A stretch of 32,574 bases of DNA from Omnitrophica bacterium RIFCSPLOWO2_01_FULL_45_10b (GTDB lineage Bacteria; Omnitrophota; Omnitrophia; Omnitrophales; Danuiimicrobiaceae), in assembly GCA_001804205.1 (NCBI GenBank), contig MHFM01000011.1, positions 21,198-53,771 of the forward strand. The letters run 5' to 3'. Positions 6,935 to 15,621 of this stretch are shown here, piece after piece (positions within the stretch are counted from its first letter, which is position 1; each line of letters begins with the position of its first letter). The position numbers and the translations under genes are program-made. Below the pieces are notes generated by a model. It saw nothing but the letters and a program-made list of their open reading frames with translations. It did not search any database and was not told the origin of the DNA.

Positions 6935-8233
6935 ATGAAGTGGCTTTACGATTTTTGTTTTTTAATCTTCGCACTTTTTTCAATTCCAAAATTTTTGGTT
7001 CGCTTGAATCAAGCGCACGATTCAAAAGAACTGATTTGGCAAAGATGGGGTATTTTTTCAAAAACGTTAAAGGGGCGATTTTCAGGGCGGCGAATTCTTT
7101 GGCTTCATGCGGTGAGCGTTGGAGAAGTAATGGCGGCCAGACAATGGATTCAGAACTTTCTGAAAGATTATCCAACATGGACCCTCGCACTTTCAGCCAC
7201 TACGCCCACGGGCCGTCAAATGGCCGAAACGTTGGCTTCGGATCGAGTGGTCGTTTTTTATGCCCCATTTGATTTAAGCAACGTGGTGCGGCGGTTCCTT
7301 AATATTCTTCAACCCAAAATGATTGTGTTAATGGAAACGGAGCTTTGGCCTAATTTAATTTCCGAAGCCAGCGCTTTCGGAATTCCGATCGGTATTGTGA
7401 ATGGCCGAATTTCACCCCGTTCGTTTAAGCAATATCAGCTGGTTTCTTGGTGGCTTGGTTCGATTTTAAGAAAGCTTTCTTTTTGTTTGGTTCAATCGGA
7501 ACGAGATGGAGAATATTTCTCCAAGTTGGGCATGCCTCAAGACAAGATTTTTTGTACAGGGAATATGAAATTTGATCATTTTGGCGCTCCTGAAAAAGCG
7601 CCGTTTTCAACATCCGTGATCTCCGAAAGAGAAAAAAAGCTTGTTTGGGTTGCCGGAAGTACCAATTGGAATGAGGAAGAGGCGATTCTACGGGTGTTCA
7701 GCCGTTTGCGAAATAATTTCCAAAATCTTCAATTGATTTTAGCTCCGCGCCATCCGGAGCACCTTTCTAAAGTCATTGGCGCTGTTCGCCGGAACGGGTT
7801 TCAGTATCGCCTCTTTTCTGAAAATGGCTCGAATCATCAAGCTCCGGTGCTTTTAATCGATCGGATGGGTGTTTTGGCCTCTCTTTATTCATTGGCGGAC
7901 GTTGTGTTTGTGGGAGGAAGTTTTGTGCGCCGCGGCGGACAAAATCCCATTGAAGCTGCTTGTTGTAGAAAACCTTTGCTCCATGGGCCGAACGTATTTA
8001 ATTTTTCGGAAGTCTATCAACTCTTAAACCAAAACCACGCTGCGTTCCAAGTTCAATCAGAAGAGGAGTTGTTTCAGAAGCTCAAACTGCTTCTTGAACA
8101 ACCCAAGCTTCGAGCGGACATGGGTTCTCAGGCTTGGTCTGTTGTTCAATCAATGAAAGGAGCTACGGCACGAACGCTGGATTATTTATCTCGTTGGATT
8201 GAACTCCGCGAGCAGCCCGTTGCTGTGGCATAA
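6935..8233 (+). CDS. waaA: 3-deoxy-D-manno-octulosonic acid (Kdo) transferase
   Basis: WaaA transfers Kdo from CMP-Kdo to the lipid A precursor at the cytoplasmic face of the inner membrane. The 432-residue length is normal for this GT30, GT-B-fold family. An N-terminal hydrophobic anchor (residues 4-20) is followed by the family motif LWLHAVSVGEVMAARQ, with the catalytic Glu at 64. Then come METELWPNLI, GRISPRSFK, TGNMKFD, APRHPEH and, in the C-terminal half, GGQNPIEAACC. A strong AAGGAGG site (6915-6921) overlaps the xerC stop and precedes the ATG. The next gene, lpxK, follows after four bases. Whether it adds one or more Kdo residues cannot be read from the sequence. Confidence 0.95.
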   Translation: MKWLYDFCFLIFALFSIPKFLVRLNQAHDSKELIWQRWGIFSKTLKGRFSGRRILWLHAVSVGEVMAARQWIQNFLKDYPTWTLALSATTPTGRQMAETLASDRVVVFYAPFDLSNVVRRFLNILQPKMIVLMETELWPNLISEASAFGIPIGIVNGRISPRSFKQYQLVSWWLGSILRKLSFCLVQSERDGEYFSKLGMPQDKIFCTGNMKFDHFGAPEKAPFSTSVISEREKKLVWVAGSTNWNEEEAILRVFSRLRNNFQNLQLILAPRHPEHLSKVIGAVRRNGFQYRLFSENGSNHQAPVLLIDRMGVLASLYSLADVVFVGGSFVRRGGQNPIEAACCRKPLLHGPNVFNFSEVYQLLNQNHAAFQVQSEEELFQKLKLLLEQPKLRADMGSQAWSVVQSMKGATARTLDYLSRWIELREQPVAVA

Positions 8234-8237
8234 AAAT

Positions 8238-9569
8238 ATGACACCACGTAATTATTTTCGACTTCTTGCCGAGGATCATCTTCGTGTCAGCCGATGGGCT
8301 TGGTTGTGGAAGCCTTTTTTGATGTTGGCGTCCGCTTTTTATTCAATAGGACTGGATATCCATCGCACGCTTTATCAAATTGGAATTTTGAAGCGGCGCT
8401 CATTTTCTTGTCCGGTGATTAGCGTGGGCAATCTCACATGGGGCGGCACTGGCAAAACACCGATTGTGGAATATATTGCCCGGTTTTATTTAAACCGGGG
8501 GAATATACCGCTCATTTTATCCCGTGGTTACGGGGCGGATGAGAGCAGGGCGCTTATTCGCCAGCTTCCGGATGCATTATTTGGCATTGGCAAAGACCGG
8601 TATCAATCGGGACGAAAAGCTTTGGAACGACGGCAAGCGAATGTCGCCGTTTTAGATGATGGTTTTCAGCATTGGAACCTCAAACGCGATTTGGATGTGG
8701 TCGTGGTCAATGTGCTCAATCCGTTTGGTAATTTATGGCTGATTCCGCGTGGGATTCTCAGAGAGCCTTTAAGTAGTTTGAAGCGCGCTTCCATCGTTGT
8801 TCTAAGCGATGTGAATTTAACTCCCCGAAAAGATTTGGAGCATTTGAAAAATGCAATTCGAGCGGTTGCTCCAAAAGTAGAGTTTGTAGAAGCCCATCGC
8901 GAGGCGCTTTATTTTTATCGGCCCGGTTCCCGCGAACGGATATCGCCCGATCGGCTTCAGGGCCAGCGTGTCACCAGTTTTTCCGGAATTGGAACTCCCC
9001 GCTCATTTCAAATGTTATTGAATCAATTGGGCATGAAAACGATTCGAAATTTTGAATTTTCAGATCACCACCGTTATTCGGATCAGGAATTAAACGAAAT
9101 TCTGAAGGCAAAGGAATCCAGTGAATCGGATGAAATTGTCACAACCGAGAAGGATTTTTTTCGCTGTGAAGAAGCGATGAAAAAAATTGTGAAGCCGCTT
9201 GTTTTGAAAGCACGTTTGCGCCTGACAACCGGCGAAAACATACTTCATCAATATCTCGGCCGTTTTGCGGCACCTTCTCAACCGAAGCCTTATATGGCAA
9301 GGCGAAATGATGGTGCTAGGGATTCGGCAAGAAATGATTCTGCCCAAGCCCACCGCCGGCCAAATCGTTTTCGCAGGCCTTCATCTAGGCCGCATTCCCC
9401 ATTTGTCCCTCAAAAGGGTGATGCCCAACTTGCTCCAACTTCTGAAAGTACAGCGCTTCCCACAGAAAAGGGAACTTCAGACCCGTTACCGGAGAAGCCA
9501 TTGGGAAAGGAAATATCAGATACAAAATTGAACAATCATGATGGATCAAATGCTGGTTTGGTATCTTAA
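8238..9569 (+). CDS. lpxK: tetraacyldisaccharide 4'-kinase with unusual C-terminal tail
   Basis: LpxK phosphorylates the 4' position of the lipid A disaccharide at the inner membrane. An N-terminal hydrophobic helix (about residues 26-40) is followed by the family P-loop GNLTWGGTGKTP (64-75), LSRGYG, GKDRYQSGRKAL, VLDDGFQHW and IPRGILREPLSSL. The later SDHHRYS and TTEKD motifs are also typical. ATG 8238, four bases after waaA, is preferred to the track's TTG 8199 inside waaA. The recognisable domain ends near residue 350 (base ~9290). About 90 further residues are rich in Arg, Pro, Ser and charged residues, match no family I know, and overlap the next gene by 32 bases. The true 3' end is therefore doubtful. 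Confidence 0.9.
   Translation: MTPRNYFRLLAEDHLRVSRWAWLWKPFLMLASAFYSIGLDIHRTLYQIGILKRRSFSCPVISVGNLTWGGTGKTPIVEYIARFYLNRGNIPLILSRGYGADESRALIRQLPDALFGIGKDRYQSGRKALERRQANVAVLDDGFQHWNLKRDLDVVVVNVLNPFGNLWLIPRGILREPLSSLKRASIVVLSDVNLTPRKDLEHLKNAIRAVAPKVEFVEAHREALYFYRPGSRERISPDRLQGQRVTSFSGIGTPRSFQMLLNQLGMKTIRNFEFSDHHRYSDQELNEILKAKESSESDEIVTTEKDFFRCEEAMKKIVKPLVLKARLRLTTGENILHQYLGRFAAPSQPKPYMARRNDGARDSARNDSAQAHRRPNRFRRPSSRPHSPFVPQKGDAQLAPTSESTALPTEKGTSDPLPEKPLGKEISDTKLNNHDGSNAGLVS
9226..9531 (+). other. alternative open frame over the 3' end of lpxK
   Basis: The frame offset from lpxK is open from 9226 (after a run of stops) to TGA 9529-9531, which ends six bases before the ATG of the next gene. From ATG 9307 it would encode about 74 residues with a balanced hydrophobic/basic composition (for example GQIVFAGLHLGRIPHL). 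The lpxK frame over the same bases encodes a low-complexity polar tail. The clean junction hints that this frame was, or is, the coding one, as a small gene or a frameshifted extension. No family was recognised and it may be chance. Confidence 0.3.
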
Positions 9570-11487
9570 AAGATTAAGTGCTTTTTTGCAGGCACTGCCA
9601 TTGGAATGGGCCCTTGGTTTGGGACGTTGTGTGGGAATTTTTCTTTCTTGTATACATCCTCGCCGTGAAATTGCCTACGTCAATTTAAAAGCTGCTTTCG
9701 GAAGTCGTTACAGTGCCCGCGAACGAAAGGCAATTGTACGGAAACACTTTTGTCATTTAGGGCAAACGGCCGTGGAAGTTTTGCGTTTTCCAAAAATGGA
9801 TCTGAATTATTTTGAGCGTTACATTCAAGTCGAGCATCGAGAACGTTATGAACAAATCGTCCAAAAAAATCAAGGCACAATTTTAATCACGCCGCATTTT
9901 GGAAATTGGGAATTATCGCAAATTTTATCTGCCATTGTTGGAAAATCTCTTTATGTTTTAGCGCGCGAACAAAAACATACCAAGCTCGACGATTTTTTAA
10001 ATGAACTCCGCTCTTCCCACGGCTCCGTGGCCATACACAAAGGCGGCGGCGTGCGGGATTTGATTCGCGAACTTCGAAAAGGGGGGCTCGTAGGAGTCTT
10101 GGGAGATCTTTCCGGCGGGCGCACGGGGAATATTGTTCGCTTTTTTGGACGCAAGACCACCGCTCCACAAGGTATTTTTGAAATTGGGTTGAGAACTCAT
10201 TCCACAATTCTTCCATGTTTTCTCGTGCGGCTCAAAGGTCCGCATCACCAGGTATTTGTTGAGGAACCATTTGCTTTGGCGCAATCCGGCAATGAAGCAA
10301 AAGATATACATGATAGCGTTCAGAATTATTACCGCCTTTTGGAAACATGGATTGAGCGATATCCGGATCAGTGGTTTTGGATTTATAAGCGCTGGAAGCA
10401 TTGCTTTACAAAACGGATTGTGATGTTGCACGATGACCGTGCCGGGCATACCCATCAGTCTGAGGCAATCATGAAAGAATTTGAAGGACTTAAAGAATCG
10501 TTGCCTCATGACTATGAACTTGAACTCCGCTCTGTTCCTGTTCAGTTCAGAAGCGATTGGCACCGGAAGTTATTCTTTGTTTTTGCTTTTTTTGCCCGAC
10601 CGTTTATCCAAGGCCGATTAGGCTGTTTAAACTTTTTTTTAGAACCCAATTGCGCTGTGACACTCCGTGATTTGCATGCGGATATTATCATTTCAGCAGG
10701 CTCTGGCCTTGCGCCTTTAAATCTTCTCTTGAAACGGGAAAATCTTGCGAAATCCGTTGTCATGATGAAACCGTCATTTCCTTATTTGGCACGTTTTTTT
10801 GATCTTTTAGTCGTTCCCCTTCATGATGCTTTTCCAAGGCACACGAACCGTACCATCCGGACATTGGTTACGCCAAGCCGTGTGGATGAAGATTTGCTTC
10901 AAGCTTCTCGGGATCAATTAAGTTCAAACGCTTCCTTGCATTCGAACGGTGCCGGCAGAGTCAGTGTATTTATCGGAGGAAAAACAAGATCGTATCAGCT
11001 AAACCCAGATGTTTTTCGTAAGTGGCTTTCTACGCTTAAAGCATGCGCTGCAGAGAAAAAATGGGAACTTTTAGTCACTACGTCAAGGCGTACAGCGCCT
11101 GAAATTAGCGCAATTATTAAAGAAGAATTGGCTGGGCACCCAGCGACTAAATTGTTGATCATTGCCAACGAATCCAATATCGAAAATGCCGCTTACGGAA
11201 TGCTGGCGCTTTCTGAACTCGCTTTGATCACCGAAGACAGTATTTCTATGGTTTCGGATGCGGTCAGCGCCGGAAAAAATGTTTTGGTGATGCAGCTTGG
11301 AAATGGAAAACTTCCCAAGAAACATGCCCGCTTTCACCAAGCGTTGGAAGCAAATGCCCTCATTCAGCGTGCCGACGCTGCCAATTTTCTCACCCAATTA
11401 GCCGCTTTTAATGGAACTCGCAAGAAAGATACTGTTTTGGAACAACAGTCTCGTCTCATTCAAGAGGCATTGCGTAAATTATTATGA
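9538..11487 (+). CDS. fusion: LpxL-type lipid A acyltransferase + ELM1-like domain
   Basis: The 649-residue protein has two parts. Residues 1-290 form a lauroyl/myristoyl acyltransferase of the LpxL/HtrB family, which adds secondary acyl chains to lipid A. It shows an N-terminal membrane segment, the catalytic HFGNWE (His120, Glu125), a substrate-loop region around GDLSGGRTGN and a terminal QWFWIYKRWKH. Residues 292-649 resemble the ELM1 family (named after a plant mitochondrial fission factor), seen in HDDRAGHTHQSEA, FIGGKTRSY, TTSRRTAPE and TEDSISMVSDAVSAGK. That fold is predicted to be glycosyltransferase-like, with no established reaction. The two parts join without an obvious linker. The start is one of two adjacent ATGs; the stop overlaps the next gene by ATGA. 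Confidence 0.85.
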   Translation: MMDQMLVWYLKRLSAFLQALPLEWALGLGRCVGIFLSCIHPRREIAYVNLKAAFGSRYSARERKAIVRKHFCHLGQTAVEVLRFPKMDLNYFERYIQVEHRERYEQIVQKNQGTILITPHFGNWELSQILSAIVGKSLYVLAREQKHTKLDDFLNELRSSHGSVAIHKGGGVRDLIRELRKGGLVGVLGDLSGGRTGNIVRFFGRKTTAPQGIFEIGLRTHSTILPCFLVRLKGPHHQVFVEEPFALAQSGNEAKDIHDSVQNYYRLLETWIERYPDQWFWIYKRWKHCFTKRIVMLHDDRAGHTHQSEAIMKEFEGLKESLPHDYELELRSVPVQFRSDWHRKLFFVFAFFARPFIQGRLGCLNFFLEPNCAVTLRDLHADIIISAGSGLAPLNLLLKRENLAKSVVMMKPSFPYLARFFDLLVVPLHDAFPRHTNRTIRTLVTPSRVDEDLLQASRDQLSSNASLHSNGAGRVSVFIGGKTRSYQLNPDVFRKWLSTLKACAAEKKWELLVTTSRRTAPEISAIIKEELAGHPATKLLIIANESNIENAAYGMLALSELALITEDSISMVSDAVSAGKNVLVMQLGNGKLPKKHARFHQALEANALIQRADAANFLTQLAAFNGTRKKDTVLEQQSRLIQEALRKLL

Positions 11488-13613
11488 AGATTGCACAGAT
11501 TCTGCCTCATCTTGATGTCGGCGGCGTTGAAACCGGAACGGTTGATTTGGCCAAGGCGCTTAAAAAACGCGGCGATCAACCTTATGTTATTTCCAACGGC
11601 GGTGTTTTGGTGGAAGAACTTGTGAAAGCAGGAATTCCGCACCTCAAGCTTCCCGTTCACCAAAAATCGATCACCTCACTTCGGTTGGTTCGCGAAATTG
11701 CGGATTTTCTGGAACGGGAGCGAATCGATATCATCCATGCCCGGAGCCGCGTGCCGGCTTGGCTTGCTTACCTCGCCGTCCGCAGGACCAATTGCGATTT
11801 TGTGACCACATGTCATGGCTATTATTCGAAACATTTTTTAAGCCGGGTGATGGGATGGGGCAAGAAGGTTATTGCGATTTCTCATTCGATTGGGCGGAGA
11901 ATGATCGATGATTTTGGCGTTCCGCCAGAGCGCATCGCCTTAATTCATCGGGGTGTGGATTTGAGCCGTTACCCCTTTGTTCAAACCAAGTATGATCGGC
12001 CTAAATCTGGGCCGTTTAAAATTATTAATGTAGGACGGATTACACCCATCAAAGGGCATCAGGAATTTATTCGCGCCGTTCATCTGCTTTCAAGGCGCTT
12101 TCAGAATTTTGAAGTTTCCATTGTGGGGGCAGCCGATGATGACAAGGCCTCTTATTTTCGGGATTTAAAAATTATGGTCCAGCGCCTTGGTTTAAATTCA
12201 CAAGTCAAATTTTTGGGGACTCGGCGGGATATCCCCGAACTTTTAAAAGAAGCTGATCTTCTTGTTTTATCTTCCAAGATTCCGGAAGCGTTTGGGCGTG
12301 TTTTGATTGAAGCGGGTGCCTGCGGTACCGCTGTGATCGCATCCCGGATTGGCGGTATTTTAGACGTGGTTAATGACAATGAAAACGGCCTTTTGTTTTC
12401 TCCTGAAAATTTCGAAGAAATGGCGGTTGCGATGGAACGCTTGCTTCGCGACCGCGCGCTTGCGAAGAAATTTTCTTCCAATCTGCGTCAAAAAGTGGAG
12501 CGTGAATTTTCGCTTGACCGAATGGTGGAAAAAACCTGCCAAGTCTATGATGAGGTGAAACATCAAAAAAGAATCCTCGTCACTAAATTAGGAGCGGTTG
12601 GCGATTTGGTGCTCGCGGTTCCCAGTTTTCGAATGCTTCGGAAAAGATTTCCGAGCGCCAATATTTCACTTTTGGTTGAATCTAAATTGATTCAGCTGGT
12701 CGAACGCTGCCCTTATCTTGACGAGATCATTGTCTTTGACCGGTCAAATCAAAAGGACCAGTGGCGGCGTCTTTTGATATTGGGCAAGCGGTTGAAACAA
12801 AGGGGATTTGATATTTCCATCGATTTGCAAAACAACTGGAAAACCCATTTGCTTGCTTTCTTAGCCCGAATTCCCAAGCGCTACGGTTACAAGCGTGGCT
12901 CCGCAGGCTTTTTGTTAACTCATCCCATTACATTTTGGGATCAAAGTTTGGGCCCTATCGAACATCAATTTCAGGTGCTCAAACGCGCAGGTGTCGTCCA
13001 TTTTGAAGATGCCATCGAGCTTTGGCCGGGGGCAGAAGAGGAAGCTTCCATCGGCGCTCGATTAAAGCAGGCTGGTAGAGATTCGGCAAAACGACTGGTG
13101 GGTTTCATTTTAGGTTCGAGCCCTAACTGGCCAACGAAACAATGGCCGATTGAGCGTTTTGTGGAGCTTTCTAAAAATTTACTTCAAAGATTCGACTGTC
13201 AAATCGCTCTGATTGGAACTAAGGAGGATGAGAAGCTGGCCCAGTCATTTAATCCCTTGAATTCAAAGCATATTTTCGACTTTACCGGAAAAACATCTCT
13301 GGGCGAATTGGCCAGCTTAGTCAAGCATCTTGACGTGATCCTTACAGGGGATACGGCACCGCTTCATATCGCAAGCGCATTTGAAACGAAGATCGTAGCG
13401 CTGTTCGGTCCTACGGAACCCAAGCGCCATATGCCGCCCGGAAAAGATCACATCGCTTTGGTGAAACGTATTCCATGTCAGCCTTGCTACAGTGGAACTT
13501 GCAAAAATTCAGAGAAATTGCTCTGCATGCGCGAAATCAGCGTTTCTGAAGTTGTGGATGCGGTAAGCCGGCAATTGGAACAATGTTCCGCCGCTTTAGG
13601 CACGACTCATTAA
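11484..13613 (+). CDS. fusion glycosyltransferase: GT4 domain + GT9 (heptosyltransferase-like) domain
   Basis: The 709-residue protein joins two GT-B glycosyltransferases. Residues 1-358 are GT4: LPHLDVGGVETGTVDLAKAL at the start, INVGRITPIKGHQEFI, and the E-x7-E nucleotide-sugar motif PEAFGRVLIEAGA (Glu268/Glu276). Residues 362-709 are GT9: VTKLGAVGDLVLAVPSFRML, GSSPNWPTKQWPIERF, LTGDTAPLHIASAF and ALFGPTEPKRH, ending in a four-cysteine cluster (CQPCYSGTCKN...LLC). The two activities could add consecutive core sugars on the cytoplasmic face. The ATG overlaps the preceding stop (ATGA). Donor and acceptor sugars cannot be read from the sequence. Confidence 0.9.
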   Translation: MKIAQILPHLDVGGVETGTVDLAKALKKRGDQPYVISNGGVLVEELVKAGIPHLKLPVHQKSITSLRLVREIADFLERERIDIIHARSRVPAWLAYLAVRRTNCDFVTTCHGYYSKHFLSRVMGWGKKVIAISHSIGRRMIDDFGVPPERIALIHRGVDLSRYPFVQTKYDRPKSGPFKIINVGRITPIKGHQEFIRAVHLLSRRFQNFEVSIVGAADDDKASYFRDLKIMVQRLGLNSQVKFLGTRRDIPELLKEADLLVLSSKIPEAFGRVLIEAGACGTAVIASRIGGILDVVNDNENGLLFSPENFEEMAVAMERLLRDRALAKKFSSNLRQKVEREFSLDRMVEKTCQVYDEVKHQKRILVTKLGAVGDLVLAVPSFRMLRKRFPSANISLLVESKLIQLVERCPYLDEIIVFDRSNQKDQWRRLLILGKRLKQRGFDISIDLQNNWKTHLLAFLARIPKRYGYKRGSAGFLLTHPITFWDQSLGPIEHQFQVLKRAGVVHFEDAIELWPGAEEEASIGARLKQAGRDSAKRLVGFILGSSPNWPTKQWPIERFVELSKNLLQRFDCQIALIGTKEDEKLAQSFNPLNSKHIFDFTGKTSLGELASLVKHLDVILTGDTAPLHIASAFETKIVALFGPTEPKRHMPPGKDHIALVKRIPCQPCYSGTCKNSEKLLCMREISVSEVVDAVSRQLEQCSAALGTTH

Positions 13614-13615
13614 CC

Positions 13616-14635
13616 ATGAATATTTTGGTGGTTACAAAGAATTGGCTCGGGGACGTTATTTTTGAAACGCCGGCTCTTCGTACCATCAAGGAAAATTTTC
13701 CCCAAGCGCATTTAATCGCAGTAACTCCTAACCGCTGCGTTGAGATTTTGCAGGCTTGCCCTTATGTCGATGAAATCATTCCTTTTGATGACCGGAAGAG
13801 AAAAATGGGTTTTATTTTTAGATGGGGCCTCATTTGGAGCCTTAGAAAACGTAAGATCGACAAAGCTTATTTATTTCATCAGGCCCGTAAATTTGCTCAG
13901 ATCGCTTTTCTTTCCGGTATTCCCGAGCGAATCGGTTATCAAACCAAACGGCGCGGCCATTTGTTAACCCATGGTTTTCCGGAACCTGAAGGGCCTATTC
14001 ATAACGTTCAATATTTTTTAGACCTTTTGCGCTTAAAAGGCCTTAAAGTCAGCGGGGATTATTGGTATGAATTTCGTTATTTGCCTGAAGATGATGCTCG
14101 AGCCTCTTCTTTATTAAAAGAATGTAACTTTGAACCTGGCAACATCGTTGCGATCAACCCTGGCGCAAATTGGGCTCCCAAGCGCTGGCCTGCCGAATCC
14201 TTTCGCGAATTAGCCCATTGTTTGATGGAAAAATATGGGGTTCAGATCGTCATCACGGGAACTGAAGACGACCAACCGGTAGCGCGCGCCATTTTAAATT
14301 CGCACAACGGTACTTCCCTGATGGCTTCGGTGTGCGGAAAGACCTCCGTTCGCGAATTGGGGGCATTGTTTGCGAAATGCCGGCTTGTGATTTCCAATGA
14401 CACAGGCCCGCTTCATATTGCGGCTGGAGTTGGAACAAATGTGATCGGTATTTTCGGGCCGACTCAGCCTTTGGAAACGGCTCCTTTGGGCTCTGGACGG
14501 AATATCGTGATTCAATACGCTCATGAAGGCGTGAAATTGCCTTGGATTGGTGAAAATTTTCCTGCGCCTTGGATGGAATGTATTTCTGTAAATGATATCC
14601 TCCGCGTCATTGAGAAAGAAAAGCTGCTTTCATAA
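13616..14635 (+). CDS. waaF: GT9 family glycosyltransferase, likely heptosyltransferase II-like
   Basis: This member of the ADP-heptose:LPS heptosyltransferase family has 339 residues. The N-terminal half carries VTKNWLGDVIFETPALRTIK, the family's first motif with its conserved Asp, and ACPYVDEIIPFD. The C-terminal half has NPGANWAPKRWPAESF, GTEDDQP, SNDTGPLHIAAGVG and GIFGPTQPLETAP. The ATG at 13616, two bases after the previous stop, is preferred to the track's TTG 13583. It is the only one of the five GT9 domains in this cluster without the C-terminal four-cysteine cluster, and the closest by eye to classical WaaF. The exact acceptor is not known. Confidence 0.85.
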   Translation: MNILVVTKNWLGDVIFETPALRTIKENFPQAHLIAVTPNRCVEILQACPYVDEIIPFDDRKRKMGFIFRWGLIWSLRKRKIDKAYLFHQARKFAQIAFLSGIPERIGYQTKRRGHLLTHGFPEPEGPIHNVQYFLDLLRLKGLKVSGDYWYEFRYLPEDDARASSLLKECNFEPGNIVAINPGANWAPKRWPAESFRELAHCLMEKYGVQIVITGTEDDQPVARAILNSHNGTSLMASVCGKTSVRELGALFAKCRLVISNDTGPLHIAAGVGTNVIGIFGPTQPLETAPLGSGRNIVIQYAHEGVKLPWIGENFPAPWMECISVNDILRVIEKEKLLS

Positions 14636-15621
14636 TGGCTTCTGTTAATTCGAGTAAGGTTCAAAAAATTCTCGTCATTTCGCTAAGCAATATTGGCGAT
14701 ATCATTTTGACGACGCCTGTTATTTCCATACTTCGCGAACGCTTTCCAAAAGCTTCCTTGTCTGTACTGGTGGGCCCAAAAGGAGTTCCTCTTTTTACCA
14801 ATAGCTCTACGGTTGATGAAGTCATTTGTTTTGATAAGCATGCCTCCTGGCCAGAAATGCTTCGGCTGATTTTTCAATTACGGGAAAAAAAATTTAATCT
14901 CATTGTCGATTTACGCCACACGGCAATTCCTTTTTTGCTTCAGCCAAACTACCGGACGTCGCTTTTTGTAGATCGTTCTTCAACTTCTATGCGCCAGAGG
15001 CATTTGGACCGACTATGTTTACTTTTAGAAGTCGAATCTTGCAAAAATCATTTTAATTTTTTTACGGATGAAGAGAAAAACTCAGCTCGATCAAAGTTAA
15101 ACCGGTTCAGTTCAGTTCCCGGCACAAATGATTTTGTTGTGCTTGCCCCAGGCGCCGGAAGTGCGCTTAAGCGTTGGACTATTTCTGGTTTTGTTGAACT
15201 TACCCATTATTTTCTTAGCTCAGGCAAACGAGTTGTTTTGATAGGGGATGAGCACGAAGTTGATTTGGGTAAGGAGTTAGAAGAAAAGGTTTCTAAGTCT
15301 GTCACAAATCTCATTGGTTTATTAACTTTGAGGGAATTGGCAGGATTGATTCATGAGTCTTCATTGGTTGTTGCCAATGACAGCGCTGTCATGCATTTAG
15401 CACATGAGTTGAACCGGCCCACCGTATCTATTTTTGGGCCGACGAATGATAAAAAATATTGGCAAGCGGCCGCCGGCCGAAAATTAGTCCGTTTAAATTT
15501 AGATTGCACCCCTTGCGAACAAGCTCAATGCCGCTTGCCACGCCGTCTTTGTTTGGATGATTTACCGGCGTCATTAGTGATCCGAGCTTGCGAAGAACTT
15601 TTGAACCATGTACCCCATTAA
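14635..15621 (+). CDS. GT9 family glycosyltransferase
   Basis: This is a 328-residue heptosyltransferase-like protein expected to work at the cytoplasmic face of the inner membrane on the LPS core. It shows ISLSNIGDIILTTPVISILRE at the N-terminus, LAPGAGSALKRWTISGF, VANDSAVMHLAHEL and SIFGPTNDKKYW. A four-cysteine cluster (CTPCEQAQCRLPRRLC) comes before the last helix. The 'VANDSAVMHLA' motif has Ala-Val where classical members have Gly-Pro, so its donor specificity may differ. The start overlaps the preceding stop by one base (TAATG). Confidence 0.88.
   Translation: MASVNSSKVQKILVISLSNIGDIILTTPVISILRERFPKASLSVLVGPKGVPLFTNSSTVDEVICFDKHASWPEMLRLIFQLREKKFNLIVDLRHTAIPFLLQPNYRTSLFVDRSSTSMRQRHLDRLCLLLEVESCKNHFNFFTDEEKNSARSKLNRFSSVPGTNDFVVLAPGAGSALKRWTISGFVELTHYFLSSGKRVVLIGDEHEVDLGKELEEKVSKSVTNLIGLLTLRELAGLIHESSLVVANDSAVMHLAHELNRPTVSIFGPTNDKKYWQAAAGRKLVRLNLDCTPCEQAQCRLPRRLCLDDLPASLVIRACEELLNHVPH

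Noticed and set aside
8199-8237. Longer lpxK start (TTG 8199)
   Set aside because: It lies inside waaA and adds residues not typical of LpxK; ATG 8238 fits the spacing.
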